Shown: positions 7,222-16,204, numbered from the stretch's first letter. The stretch is DNA of 52,686 nt from an uncultured Prevotellaceae bacterium (GCA_947170495.1 CAMVUB010000014.1:1-52686); one strand, 5' to 3'. Notes: a model not told the origin generated them from the sequence alone. Program-made: numbers and translations.

Positions 7222-7247
7222 GATGGGATTTGAATAAATAAATAGTT

Positions 7248-7724
7248 ATGATGAATACAAATGAAAAGGGTAGGGAGCAGGATGGTCTGTCGGCCCTGGG
7301 AAAGAAGACGGATTATGTGTTTGACTATGCGCCGGAGGTGCTGGAGACGTTTGTGAACAAGCATCCGGACAATGACTATTGGGTGCGCTTCAACTGCCCT
7401 GAGTTCACGAGCCTGTGCCCCATCACGGGCCAGCCGGACTTCGCGGAGATACGTATCAACTATATGCCGGACGAGCGGATGGTGGAGTCGAAATCGCTGA
7501 AGCTGTACTTGTTCAGCTTCCGTAACCACGGCGACTTCCACGAGGACTGCGTGAACAAGATCATGAAGGACCTGATCAAGTTGATGGACCCTAAGTACAT
7601 CGAGGTGACGGGTATCTTCACGCCGCGTGGGGGCATCAGCATCTATCCTTATGCGAACTACGGCCGTCCGGGTACGAAGTACGAGGAGATGGCGGAGTAC
7701 AGGCTGAGGAATCATGACCTATAA
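7248..7724 (+). CDS. queF: NADPH-dependent preQ0 reductase (7-cyano-7-deazaguanine reductase)
   Basis: This 158-residue protein is the short, unimodular type of QueF, which reduces the nitrile preQ0 to preQ1 in queuosine synthesis. [14 protein letters not shown] holds the thioimide-forming Cys57 and proton-donor Asp64. [22 protein letters not shown] is the substrate and NADPH pocket (given here only as a pattern). Two adjacent ATGs (7248 and 7251) are possible starts. queC and the queuosine-precursor transporter gene lie at 45.4-46.9 kb, so the pathway is split within this window. It ends 3 bp before the next gene. Confidence 0.95.
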   Translation: MMNTNEKGREQDGLSALGKKTDYVFDYAPEVLETFVNKHPDNDYWVRFNCPEFTSLCPITGQPDFAEIRINYMPDERMVESKSLKLYLFSFRNHGDFHEDCVNKIMKDLIKLMDPKYIEVTGIFTPRGGISIYPYANYGRPGTKYEEMAEYRLRNHDL

Positions 7725-7727
7725 TAA

Positions 7728-9086
7728 ATGAAGCACAACGAACACGACATGAATCGGCGACAGTTCCTGCGACGGCTGGGACTGAGCTCGGCCTCGGCCT
7801 TCTCGATGATGGCGCTGGGACCCCTGCAGGCCATGGCATCGCGGCCTGCACCACGTCCTGAGCCTCAGGGCGACAACAAAATGACTTACCGCGTGCAGAA
7901 CGGCAGCGGCGAGCACATCTCGCTGCTGGGTTTTGGTATGATGCGTTTGCCGCGTGAACAGGAGGAGGTGGACCGCCTCGTGGACTACGCCATCGCGCAC
8001 GGCGTGAACTACTTCGACACGGCGCCCATGTACGGCGGCGGCCGCAACGAGGGTGTCACGGGTGCCACGCTGAGCCGCTATCCGCGTGAGCGCTACTTCG
8101 TGGCTACGAAGATGTCCAACCAGAACCAGGCGCTGTGGTCGTTCGAGAAATCGAAGGAGATGTACGAGAACTCGTTCCGTCAGCTGCGCGTGGACTATAT
8201 CGACTACTACCTGCTGCACAGCATCGGCGGTGGCGGTATGGACACGCTGCGCGGACGCTTCATAGACAACGGCATCCTGGACTTCCTGGTGAAGGAGCGC
8301 GAGGCGGGTCGCATCCGTCATTTGGGCTTCAGCTACCACGGCGACGTGCGGGTGTTCGACTATCTGCTGGATTTGCACGACAAGTACCACTGGGACTTCG
8401 TGCAGATACAGATGAACTACGTGGACTGGCGCCATGCGGGGCGTGGGCGTCGCAGGGCTGACGCGGATGCGGAGTACCTCTACGGGCGGCTGGAGAAGCT
8501 GGGCATACAGGCGGTGGTGATGGAACCTATCCGCGGCGGTGCGCTGGCGAACGTGGCCGACGAGATCCGCGAGCAGCTGCAGGCTGTACGCCCGGACGAC
8601 AGCCCTGCCATGTGGGGCTTCCGCTGGGTGGGCTCGCACTCGAACATCCTCACGACGCTCAGCGGCATGAACCGCATGGAGCACCTGGAGGAGAATGTGC
8701 GCACGTTCTCACCCCTGCAGCCGTGCACGGAGGCCGAGAACGCGCTGCTGGCACGCATCGCCGACCAGATGGCGGGTTTCCCCACGATCGGCTGCACGAC
8801 GTGCTCCTACTGTATGCCGTGCCCCTACGGGGTGGATATACCGGGCAACTTCGCGTTCTACAACGAGGCTGTCACCAAGAAGATGCTGCCGCTGCCTGAG
8901 CCTACGGCCAAGGACTACGACGAGCGTCAGGAGGCGTTCCTCAAGGCTTATCGCGAGGCGATAGGAGCTGAGGAGCGTGCGACGACGTGTGTGGACTGTG
9001 GCGAATGCCTCAGCAAGTGTCCGCAGCAGATACGTATTCCGAACCAGATGAGCCGCATTGTGGAATTGATGCATAAAAGAAATTGA
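7728..9086 (+). CDS. Tat-signal aldo/keto reductase with C-terminal 4Fe-4S segment
   Basis: This 452-residue protein begins with a twin-arginine signal (NRRQFLRRLGLSSASAF then a hydrophobic stretch and an A-x-A type site), indicating folded export. An aldo/keto reductase barrel follows, with DTAPMYGGGRNE (catalytic Asp and Tyr), VATKM (Lys) and LLHSIGG (His). The C-terminal ~100 residues carry CTTCSYCMPCP and CVDCGECLSKCP, a ferredoxin-like arrangement able to bind FeS clusters. This fused form is common in Bacteroidota and clostridia and its substrate is not established. It starts 3 bp after queF. Confidence 0.9.
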   Translation: MKHNEHDMNRRQFLRRLGLSSASAFSMMALGPLQAMASRPAPRPEPQGDNKMTYRVQNGSGEHISLLGFGMMRLPREQEEVDRLVDYAIAHGVNYFDTAPMYGGGRNEGVTGATLSRYPRERYFVATKMSNQNQALWSFEKSKEMYENSFRQLRVDYIDYYLLHSIGGGGMDTLRGRFIDNGILDFLVKEREAGRIRHLGFSYHGDVRVFDYLLDLHDKYHWDFVQIQMNYVDWRHAGRGRRRADADAEYLYGRLEKLGIQAVVMEPIRGGALANVADEIREQLQAVRPDDSPAMWGFRWVGSHSNILTTLSGMNRMEHLEENVRTFSPLQPCTEAENALLARIADQMAGFPTIGCTTCSYCMPCPYGVDIPGNFAFYNEAVTKKMLPLPEPTAKDYDERQEAFLKAYREAIGAEERATTCVDCGECLSKCPQQIRIPNQMSRIVELMHKRN

Positions 9087-9088
9087 AT

Positions 9089-9850
9089 ATGAAATTTGTA
9101 TCATGGAATGTGAACGGGCTGCGGGCCTGTGACGGTAAGGGCTTTCGCGAGGTCTTCAAGGCGCTGGACGCCGACTTCTTCTGTCTGCAGGAGACGAAGA
9201 TGCAGGAGGGCCAGTTGGACATCGCCTTCGAGGGCTATGAGAGTTATTGGAACTACGCCGAGAAGAAGGGTTACAGCGGCACGGCGATCTTCACGAAGCA
9301 CCGGCCGCAGAGCGTGGCCTACGGGCTCGGCATCGAGGAGCACGACCACGAGGGGCGTGTGATCACGCTGGAGTACGAGCATTTCTTTGTGGTGACGGTC
9401 TATACGCCCAACGCGCAGGACGGGCTGAAGCGCCTGGACTACCGCATGGCGTGGGACGACGCGTTCCGCGCGTATGTCTGCCGCCTGGATGCGCAGAAGC
9501 CTGTGCTCATCTGCGGCGACATGAACGTGGCCCACGAGGAGATCGACCTGAAGAACCCGAAGAGCAACCGCATGAACGCGGGCTTCACGGACGAGGAGCG
9601 CGGTCAGTTCACGCAGCTGCTGGCGCAGGGCTTCACGGACACATGGCGTGCGCGCAACGCGGACGTGCGCGATGTATATTCATGGTGGAGCTACCGCTTC
9701 CAGGCGCGCCAGAAGAATGCGGGCTGGCGCATCGACTACTGGCTGGTCTCGAACCGTCTGTTCCCGCAGGTGACCGACGCGCGCATTCACACGGAGATCT
9801 TCGGCAGCGACCACTGCCCGGTGGAGGTTGTGGTGGAAATTGAAAATTGA
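9089..9850 (+). CDS. xth: Exodeoxyribonuclease III
   Basis: This 253-residue protein has every exonuclease III/AP endonuclease landmark: WNVNGLRA at the start, LQETKMQ with the metal-binding Glu, YTPNAQ, GDMNVAHEEID, and the terminal SDHCPV. It repairs abasic sites and trims 3' ends. The ATG at 9089 is preferred over an in-frame TTG at 9083 because homology begins MKFVSWNVNG. The ATG lies 2 bp after the preceding stop. The C-terminus (VVEIEN) and the stop codon are built from the first AATTGAA units of the repeat that follows. Confidence 0.95.
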   Translation: MKFVSWNVNGLRACDGKGFREVFKALDADFFCLQETKMQEGQLDIAFEGYESYWNYAEKKGYSGTAIFTKHRPQSVAYGLGIEEHDHEGRVITLEYEHFFVVTVYTPNAQDGLKRLDYRMAWDDAFRAYVCRLDAQKPVLICGDMNVAHEEIDLKNPKSNRMNAGFTDEERGQFTQLLAQGFTDTWRARNADVRDVYSWWSYRFQARQKNAGWRIDYWLVSNRLFPQVTDARIHTEIFGSDHCPVEVVVEIEN

Positions 9851-9886
9851 GAATTGATAATTGAAAATTGAGAATTGAGAATTGAC
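9838..9886. repeat. 7-bp tandem repeat (AATTGAN x7)
   Basis: Seven consecutive units, AATTGAA, AATTGAG, AATTGAT, AATTGAA, AATTGAG, AATTGAG and AATTGAC, run from the last two codons of xth to 4 bp before the TonB receptor ATG. The array supplies the xth stop codon and the whole intergenic spacer. Confidence 0.9.
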
Positions 9887-9889
9887 AAA

Positions 9890-11806
9890 ATGAAACACGA
9901 GATAATGTTAGCCATGGTGCTCGTGGTGGGGGCGATGGGTGTGAGGGCTGAGGGCGAGATGGCTGACAGCGTTATGCGCGATGTGATTGTCACGGGTACG
10001 CGCACGGCAACGCCGGAACGTGAGATACTGCCTGTGGTGACGGTGGTGACGCAGGACCAGCTGACGCAGCTGGAGCGCGTGAGTGTGCTGCCCACCATCA
10101 GCGAGCTGGTGCCGAATGTGTTCATCACGCAACGTGGTATGATGGGTTACGGCGTCAGCGGCGGCTCGGCAGGCGCCATCACGATGCGTGGCCTCAGCTC
10201 CGGTGTGGGGCGCGCGATGGTGCTCATCGACGGCCACCCGCAGTACCAGGGCATCTTCGGGCATTCGATTGCCGACGCCTACCAGACGATGACGGTGGAG
10301 CGCGTGGAGGTGCTGCGTGGCCCTGCCTCGCTGCTTTACGGCTCGAACGCGATGGGCGGCGTCATCAATATCATCACGCGTCAGGAGGCAGCCGATGGTG
10401 TGCGCACGGATTTCAACCTGGGCGGCGGCTCCTATGGCGCCGTGGAGGCTGAGCTGCACAACCGTGTGCGCGCAGGACGCTTCTTCAGCGATGTGGCTGC
10501 CAACTACCAGGGGGCCGAGAACCACCGCCCAAATATGGATTTCTACCAGTACGGCGGCTTCGTAAAGCTCGGCTACGATTTCTCCTCGCATTGGCGCGCG
10601 TGGGCTTCGGCCAACATCACGCATTTCGCGGCCTCGAACCCGGGGCCTGAGCACGCTCCGCTGCTGGACGCCCGTCAGTGGGTGAACCGCGGTGTTGTGG
10701 AGGCCTGCGTGGAGAACCACTATGCACGCACGAGCGGCGGCGTGAGCGTCTATCACAACTTCGGGCGCCATAAAATCAACGACGGCCACGTAGCAACGGC
10801 AGCGCCTCGCGACTTCCTCTTCCGTTCGCAGGATGCCCTCACGGGTGTCAGCGCCCACCAGGGCTTCGGACTGTGGAAGGGCGGCTGGGTGACCGTGGGC
10901 TTCGACTACCAGAACATACACGGCGAGGCGTGGAACCGCAAGCTCGACAGCGACGAGCGCCTCAACCGCAAGATGGAACAGAACATGCACTACCCGCTGG
11001 ACAAGAATCTCACGGAGCTGGCGGGCTATGTAGATGTGCGTCAAGATATTACGCGATGGTGGACGGTGGAGGCCGGCGTGCGCTACGACTACCACAGCGA
11101 GGCGGGCGGCGAATGGGTGCCGCAGGGCGGCTTCGTGTTCCGTCCCGCCAAGAACGGCGAGCTGAAGTTGATGGTTGGCAAGGGCTTCCGTGTGCCCAAC
11201 CTCAAGGAGATGTACCTCTACGGTATCGCGAACCCCGACCTGCAGTCGGAGCGACTGTGGAACTTCGAGGTGGCGTGGAAGCAGCGCCTGCTGCAGAACC
11301 GCCTCACCTACGGCGTCAACCTGTTCTACCTGACGGCTGACAACCTGATTGCTACGGCGATGGTGCCTGAGCTGGGTCGCATGGCGAATTACAACACGGG
11401 TGAGACGCAGCACTACGGCGGCGAGGTAGAGGTCACCTACCGGGTGAACCGCCACTGGAACCTCACCACCAACCACAGCTACCTGCACATGCCCGCCGAC
11501 AAGCGCATCCCCGCAGCCCCCACCTACAAAGGCTATCTGGGCGCCAAGTACAGCGTCTGCAAGCTGGAGCTGACGGCTGGCGTGCAGTGCGTCAGCGGGC
11601 TGTGGAAGGACACCGACGACAACGGCTTCGGCGATGTGGAGGAGGACACCTTCGTGCTACTCAGCGCAGGCATCGCCTACCACCTCTTCCCGCAGGTGAA
11701 GCTGTGGGCGAGGGGAGAGAACCTGCTGGCGCAGGCCTACGAAATCAACTACGGTTTCCCCATGCCCAAGGCTACGGTGATGGCCGGCATTCATGTGAAC
11801 TTCTGA
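9890..11806 (+). CDS. TonB-dependent outer membrane receptor
   Basis: The start at 9890 gives 638 residues with a signal peptide (MKHEIMLAMVLVVGAMGVRAEG). A TonB-box/plug region follows (RDVIVTGTRTATPE, then ITMRGLSSG, VLIDGHPQYQG and VERVEVLRGPASLLYGSNAMGGVINIIT) and a 22-strand-type barrel ends in HVNF, as outer membrane proteins do. It resembles the BtuB/siderophore-receptor branch (single chain, no SusC-like N-terminal domain). The ligand cannot be read from sequence. No adjacent ABC importer or TonB genes are seen. Confidence 0.9.
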   Translation: MKHEIMLAMVLVVGAMGVRAEGEMADSVMRDVIVTGTRTATPEREILPVVTVVTQDQLTQLERVSVLPTISELVPNVFITQRGMMGYGVSGGSAGAITMRGLSSGVGRAMVLIDGHPQYQGIFGHSIADAYQTMTVERVEVLRGPASLLYGSNAMGGVINIITRQEAADGVRTDFNLGGGSYGAVEAELHNRVRAGRFFSDVAANYQGAENHRPNMDFYQYGGFVKLGYDFSSHWRAWASANITHFAASNPGPEHAPLLDARQWVNRGVVEACVENHYARTSGGVSVYHNFGRHKINDGHVATAAPRDFLFRSQDALTGVSAHQGFGLWKGGWVTVGFDYQNIHGEAWNRKLDSDERLNRKMEQNMHYPLDKNLTELAGYVDVRQDITRWWTVEAGVRYDYHSEAGGEWVPQGGFVFRPAKNGELKLMVGKGFRVPNLKEMYLYGIANPDLQSERLWNFEVAWKQRLLQNRLTYGVNLFYLTADNLIATAMVPELGRMANYNTGETQHYGGEVEVTYRVNRHWNLTTNHSYLHMPADKRIPAAPTYKGYLGAKYSVCKLELTAGVQCVSGLWKDTDDNGFGDVEEDTFVLLSAGIAYHLFPQVKLWARGENLLAQAYEINYGFPMPKATVMAGIHVNF

Positions 11807-11870
11807 AAGTTTTTTCGGGCGTAAAATGGAAATATTCGGTGCAGAAGCATCGGATATGAGGAGTTTTTTG

Positions 11871-11878
11871 TACTTTTG
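11871..11878 (+). promoter_or_regulatory. -7 box (TACTTTTG) of the permease-nuclease-rsmE operon
   Basis: TACTTTTG followed by CGCC is 30 bp upstream of the MFS start codon and matches TAnnTTTG. Confidence 0.6.
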
Positions 11879-11908
11879 CGCCGAAAATAACCAATATAGA
11901 AGTCTATC

Positions 11909-13213
11909 ATGAACTTAAAGTTTCGTTTGACACTGCTCAATTTCATTGAGTTTGCCGTGTGGGGCGCCTACCTCACGTCGATGGGCAGCTATCTCGCTCA
12001 TCATGGTCTGGGTCACCACATCGGCTCGTTCTATTCCATTCAGGGCGTCGTGAGCATCTTCATGCCGGCGCTGATGGGTATGCTGGCCGACCGCAAGATG
12101 GAGGGTCAGCGAGTGCTGAGCATGTGCCACGCGCTGGCCGGTCTGTTTATGATTGCAGCCTCGGCGTATGCCTACAATGCAGAGGACGTGCATTTCGGCA
12201 CGCTCTTCACCCTTTACACGCTGTCGGTGGCATTCTTTATGCCGACCATCGCGCTGACCTATTCGGTGGCGTATGCGGCGTTGGAGAAGGCGGGCTACGA
12301 TACGGTGAAGGCCTTCCCCCCCATCCGTGTGTGGGGCACCGTGGGCTTCATCGTGACGATGTGGATCATCGACCTCACCGGCTTGCAGAAGACGCCCGGG
12401 CAGTGGATGGTCAGCGGCGCTTTGAGTCTCGTGATGGCTGCCTACTCGCTGACAATGCCGCGAATGCCTATCAAGAAAGGCGAGCATAAGTCGCTGGCCG
12501 AGGCGCTGGGACTGAACGCCTTCAAGCTGTTCCTGAATCCGCGTATGGCCACGTTCTTCGTGTTCGCGATGCTGCTGGGCTTCTGCCTGCAGATCTCCAA
12601 CGGCTATGCCAACCCCTTCATCACCAGCTTCGGCGCTATCGAGGAGTACCAGAACACCTTCGGCGTGCAGCACGCCAACATCCTCATCTCGCTGTCGCAG
12701 ATGAGCGAGACGCTGTGCATCCTGTTGATTCCCTTCTTCCTGTCGCGCTTCGGCATCAAGAAGGTGGTGCTGATTGCGCTGCTGGGATGGGTGCTGCGCT
12801 TTGCCTTCTTCGGTCTGGGTAACCCGGGCGGAGGGGTATGGCTCTTCATCCTCTCGATGATCGTCTATGGTGTGGCTTTTGACTTCTTCAACATCAGCGG
12901 CTCGCTGTTCGTGAATCAGGAGACCGACGAGAGCATGCGCAGCTCGGCACAGGGCTTGTTCATGATGATGACCAACGGTCTAGGCGCGTTCATCGGCACG
13001 CTGGTGGCACAGGCTGTCATCAACAACTACGTGTTCCATCCGCAGGCCAACGGCGCCATGGGGGACGAGGTGATTGCCGGCTGGCAGACCTCATGGTTCA
13101 TCTTCGCCGCCTACGCCCTCATCGTTGCTGTATGCTTTGCTATCCTTTTCAAGGATAAAAAAAGCCCCTCCTCCGACCCCTCCCCAAAGGGCGAGGGGAG
13201 TATAAACTCTTGA
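11909..13213 (+). CDS. MFS nucleoside:H+ symporter family permease (NupG-like)
   Basis: This 434-residue, 12-helix transporter opens with MNLKFRLTLLNFIEFAVWGAY, the conserved start of the nucleoside:H+ symporter branch of the major facilitator superfamily, and has GMLADRKM in the helix 2-3 loop. It sits in the inner membrane and probably imports nucleosides (family inference). The last residues (KKSPSSDPSPKGEGSINS) are encoded by a dispersed GC-rich hairpin followed by the first unit of an 8-bp array, which also supplies the stop codon, so the native C-terminus has been rewritten by repeats. Confidence 0.85.
   Translation: MNLKFRLTLLNFIEFAVWGAYLTSMGSYLAHHGLGHHIGSFYSIQGVVSIFMPALMGMLADRKMEGQRVLSMCHALAGLFMIAASAYAYNAEDVHFGTLFTLYTLSVAFFMPTIALTYSVAYAALEKAGYDTVKAFPPIRVWGTVGFIVTMWIIDLTGLQKTPGQWMVSGALSLVMAAYSLTMPRMPIKKGEHKSLAEALGLNAFKLFLNPRMATFFVFAMLLGFCLQISNGYANPFITSFGAIEEYQNTFGVQHANILISLSQMSETLCILLIPFFLSRFGIKKVVLIALLGWVLRFAFFGLGNPGGGVWLFILSMIVYGVAFDFFNISGSLFVNQETDESMRSSAQGLFMMMTNGLGAFIGTLVAQAVINNYVFHPQANGAMGDEVIAGWQTSWFIFAAYALIVAVCFAILFKDKKSPSSDPSPKGEGSINS
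13164..13201. repeat. GC-rich hairpin repeat in the permease C-terminus
   Basis: This copy of the dispersed hairpin (CCGACCCCTCCCC-AAA-GGGCGAGGGGAG) is read in frame as part of the permease tail and abuts the 8-bp array. Confidence 0.7.
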
Positions 13214-13297
13214 ACTATTGAACTCTTGAACTCTTGAACTCTTGAACTCTTGAACTTTTGAACTCTTGAACTTTTGAACTTTTGAACTCTTGAACTT
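13210..13297. repeat. 8-bp tandem repeat (TTGAACTN x11)
   Basis: Eleven perfect-length units vary only at the last base (A, C or T). The array begins within the permease stop codon and its last base is the first base of the TTG start of the next gene, so it forms the whole spacer. Confidence 0.92.
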
Positions 13298-13887
13298 TGA
13301 AAGTAGAACTTGTAATTCATGCCGTTGCAGGCAGCGCAGCAGATAGCGATCGCTCGATGCTGCTGCTGAAGGAGAAGAATGGTGAGCGCATCCTGCCCAT
13401 CATGATGTCCACGCGCAGGGCGCTGACGCTGATGATGCGTTCGCGCGTGCCACTGCCCATGCCTGTAGCCACTTCCGTGCCCGATGCTTCGCTGCTGTTG
13501 TTGCGTAAGTTCGGGATTGAGCTCAAGCGCATGGAGCTGACCGCCATCAAGGACGGCGTCTTCTTCAGCAAGCTGGTGGCCGAACGCGATGGCGAGGAGA
13601 AGGCCTTGGACTTCTGTCCGGCCAACGATGGCCTCGTGCTGGCCACGATGGCCTTGTGTCCGATCATGATTGAGGATGAGCTCCTGGAGGCTCAGTATCT
13701 GCATAAGACGGGGGCTAACACCTTCGCCATCAATATCAACACACTCACGCGCAAGATGCTGGAGGACGCTCTCAAGCACGCGGTGGAGAGTGAGAACTAC
13801 GAGGCCGCCTCGCAGCTGCGCGATGAGCTGGCCAAGCGCACCCCGCAGGACGACCAAAAGCCTGAAGCTCAGGAGCCCATGCAATGA
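13297..13887 (+). CDS. Bifunctional nuclease domain (DUF151) protein with UVR motif
   Basis: This 196-residue protein has an N-terminal DUF151/BFN domain (KVELVIHAV...ERILPIMMSTRRALTLMM, then KDGVFFSKLVAERDGEEKALDFCPANDGLVLA) and a C-terminal UvrB/UvrC-type helical hairpin (LEDALKHAVESENYEAASQLRDEL). Plant BFN proteins cleave RNA and DNA and the bacterial role is unclear. No ATG is usable. The only start consistent with family length is TTG at 13297, and that codon is formed at the end of the 8-bp array. It overlaps rsmE by 4 bp (ATGA). Confidence 0.85.
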   Translation: MKVELVIHAVAGSAADSDRSMLLLKEKNGERILPIMMSTRRALTLMMRSRVPLPMPVATSVPDASLLLLRKFGIELKRMELTAIKDGVFFSKLVAERDGEEKALDFCPANDGLVLATMALCPIMIEDELLEAQYLHKTGANTFAININTLTRKMLEDALKHAVESENYEAASQLRDELAKRTPQDDQKPEAQEPMQ

Positions 13888-14630
13888 AAGAGGTCCGTTT
13901 CTTCTATACGCCCGACCCGCAGACAGGGGCCTTACCTACAGAGGAGGCCCAGCACGCTGTGCGTGTGCTGCGCCTGCAGATGGGCGATGAAATCAACCTC
14001 ATGGACGGCTGCGGCACCTTCTATCGCGCCATCATCACGGAGGCCACGAACCACCACTGCCGCTACCGCATCGAGGAGCGCGAGGCGCAGCAGCCCGAGT
14101 GGGCCGCCACCATACACCTGGCCGTAGCACCCACGAAGAACATGGACCGCATGGAGTGGCTGGCGGAGAAGGCTACGGAGATCGGCATGGACCGGCTGTC
14201 GCTGCTCGACTGCCGCTTCTCGGAACGCCGTGTGGTGAAGACCGACCGCCTGGACAAGATCCTCGTGGCGGCGATGAAGCAGAGCCATAAGGCGTGGAAA
14301 CCGCAGCTCGAGGAGATGCAGCCCTTCCAGCGCTTCATCACGCGCAACGACCTCCCCTCCCAGCGCTTCATTGCGCATTGTTACCAGCCTGAGGACATTG
14401 CCGTTACGGTTCCTTCGGGTTCTCCCGAAGGTCCTAAACCCTTCCTCCTCGATGTCCTCCAGCCGCGGACACCGGCGTTGGTGCTTGTGGGGCCGGAGGG
14501 CGATTTCAGCATCGACGAGGTGCGCGCCGCCGAGGCCGCAGGCTTCCAGTCCGTGTCCCTCGGCACCAGCCGCCTGCGCACCGAGACCGCAGCCCTCGTG
14601 GCCGTGCATTTGATGAGATTGAAGAATTAA
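13884..14630 (+). CDS. rsmE: 16S rRNA (uracil(1498)-N(3))-methyltransferase
   Basis: This 248-residue protein is a SPOUT methyltransferase of the RsmE type. It has an N-terminal PUA-like domain (HAVRVLRLQMGDEINLMDG), then MDRMEWLAEKATEIG and the knot motifs LVGPEGDFS and LGTSRLRTETAAL that bind S-adenosylmethionine. It methylates U1498 of 16S rRNA. Translation is coupled to the nuclease gene through an ATGA overlap. A small palindrome at 14412-14431 encodes a PSGSPEGP loop just before the knot that I do not expect in typical members. Confidence 0.95.
   Translation: MKEVRFFYTPDPQTGALPTEEAQHAVRVLRLQMGDEINLMDGCGTFYRAIITEATNHHCRYRIEEREAQQPEWAATIHLAVAPTKNMDRMEWLAEKATEIGMDRLSLLDCRFSERRVVKTDRLDKILVAAMKQSHKAWKPQLEEMQPFQRFITRNDLPSQRFIAHCYQPEDIAVTVPSGSPEGPKPFLLDVLQPRTPALVLVGPEGDFSIDEVRAAEAAGFQSVSLGTSRLRTETAALVAVHLMRLKN
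14412..14431. repeat. Palindrome inside rsmE
   Basis: CCTTCGGG-TTCT-CCCGAAGG is a perfect 8-bp hairpin in the coding sequence, translated as part of VTVPSGSPEGPKP. It may be a second small class of in-frame palindromic insertion. Confidence 0.6.
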
Positions 14631-14658
14631 GTTTAAGGTTTAAAGTTTAAAGTTTAAG
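14631..14658. repeat. 7-bp tandem repeat (GTTTAAR x4)
   Basis: Units GTTTAAG, GTTTAAA, GTTTAAA and GTTTAAG begin on the base after the rsmE stop codon. Further on, AGGGCGGCC (near 14660) and GGCCGCCT (near 14716) could pair around an AT-rich loop before the next gene. Confidence 0.85.
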
Positions 14659-14740
14659 GAGGGCGGCCAATCATTTGTCGTAATAACGTAATAATGATAT
14701 AACGATATATCGAGGCCGCCTGCAAATAAATAATAAAAAG

Positions 14741-16204
14741 ATGAATAAAAAATACATCCTTTATTCCATTCCCGTAATCATCGCAGCCATCGTGGCGGGC
14801 TATTTTATTTTTGGCCGCAGCAACGACGCCTACGTCAGTATGCTGCCCAAGAACGCCACCGCCCTGGCGCATTTTGATGTCAAGGAACTTGTTGACGATG
14901 CCGACCTCACCGCCACGGAGCTCTACCAGCTCGTGACGAACACCAACGACAACCCCCAGACGGCTCCCTTGGGCATCGATTTTCAGCGTCCCATCTACGG
15001 CTTCGTCAGCGAGACGGGGAATCTGGGTCTGGCCGCTGCCGTCAGCGATATCGACGACCTGCAGGACCGTCTCGATGAGATGCACGCTCGCGGCAAAGCC
15101 TCGGAGCGCACCGTGCAGCGCGGCTATGAATGGGTAGTCCTCGACGGACAGTGGCTCATGGCTTTCAACAACCAGAAGGCCTTAGCGATGGGCCCGGCCG
15201 TGGGCGCTGCACAGGATGCCCTGCGCACGGAGATGGCCACGCTCCTGGAGCAGCACCGCAGTGAGAGCGCTGCAGAGACGCCGCTCTTCAAAATGCTACA
15301 GGAGTGCGATGATCCCCTGGCCGCCGTTGTGGCACCCGAGGTGCTGCCCTCTCAGGGGCGTAAGCTGCTGTACCAGCTGGGTGTACACTCGCAGAAAGAT
15401 GCGCTGCTGAAGCTCACGCTGGGCTCCGATGACAACGAGCTGGAACTCAACGCCCATGTCGTGGCCCTGACGTCCGAGGTGAAAGAGCACCTGAAGAAGC
15501 TGGACAACGCGATGCGTCCGCTGAAGGGAACCAACCTCGACCTCACACACGCGAATAACACAGCGCTGCTGGCGGTGAACATCAACGGCAACAGCCTCGT
15601 GGAACTGCTGCGCAGTCACACCTCTACGCGCACGGCGCTCGTGGCTCTCAACCTGATTCTCGACCTTGACCAGATGCTGAAGGCCATCGATGGCGACGTG
15701 GCGCTGGAGCTGCTGTCGCCAGCAAGCATCCTCTCGGGCTTCAAACTCTCCGACATCAGTGACTTCTGTCTCACGGCGGAGTTGAGCAACACGGATTTCA
15801 TGGAGCGCGCATCCACCTGGGGCAATGACTTCATTCAGGTCAACGCCCTCACGGACAACGAATACAGTCTCCAGCTCGGACGCGAGCAGCTGTTCTTCGG
15901 CACCTCCGGCAAGCGCCTGTATTTCAGCTCCTCACAGGGCCTGACGGGCGAGGGTAACGAGTATATCCATTCCAAGCGCGACGCGTTGACCGAATGTCGT
16001 TTCTACGCCACCTTCTTCGCTCCGGCGCTCTTCTCGGCGCTCCTCTCGCAGGCCGCAGAAAACGGCATCGCCATCCCGCTGCCACCCGTGCTGCAGCAGT
16101 TCCAGCGCTTCAACATCACGATGGAGGACGCAGGCGACATCAAATTCTCCCTCATCGCCCCCGAAGGGGTGAATATTGCGAAGGAGCTGGTGAAGAGGAA
16201 TTGA
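14741..16204 (+). CDS. DUF4836-like / DUF3352-like protein
   Basis: This 487-residue protein has an N-terminal membrane anchor (MNKKYILYSIPVIIAAIVAGYFIF) without a lipobox Cys. The large extracytoplasmic part (DAYVSMLPKNATALAHFDVKEL... repeated beta-rich blocks such as AVNINGNSLVELL and FCLTAELSNTDFM) resembles Bacteroidota DUF4836 proteins, which lack a known function. It precedes the ABC transporter pair but is separated from it by repeats. The final codons and stop merge into an AATTGAA array. Confidence 0.65.
   Translation: MNKKYILYSIPVIIAAIVAGYFIFGRSNDAYVSMLPKNATALAHFDVKELVDDADLTATELYQLVTNTNDNPQTAPLGIDFQRPIYGFVSETGNLGLAAAVSDIDDLQDRLDEMHARGKASERTVQRGYEWVVLDGQWLMAFNNQKALAMGPAVGAAQDALRTEMATLLEQHRSESAAETPLFKMLQECDDPLAAVVAPEVLPSQGRKLLYQLGVHSQKDALLKLTLGSDDNELELNAHVVALTSEVKEHLKKLDNAMRPLKGTNLDLTHANNTALLAVNINGNSLVELLRSHTSTRTALVALNLILDLDQMLKAIDGDVALELLSPASILSGFKLSDISDFCLTAELSNTDFMERASTWGNDFIQVNALTDNEYSLQLGREQLFFGTSGKRLYFSSSQGLTGEGNEYIHSKRDALTECRFYATFFAPALFSALLSQAAENGIAIPLPPVLQQFQRFNITMEDAGDIKFSLIAPEGVNIAKELVKRN

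Noticed and set aside
7185-7247. Possible preQ1 riboswitch in the queF leader
   Set aside because: The leader has a GTCCCCC-AA-GGGGGAC hairpin but not the conserved pseudoknot or A-rich tail of preQ1 aptamers, and the hairpin fits the dispersed GC-rich repeats better.
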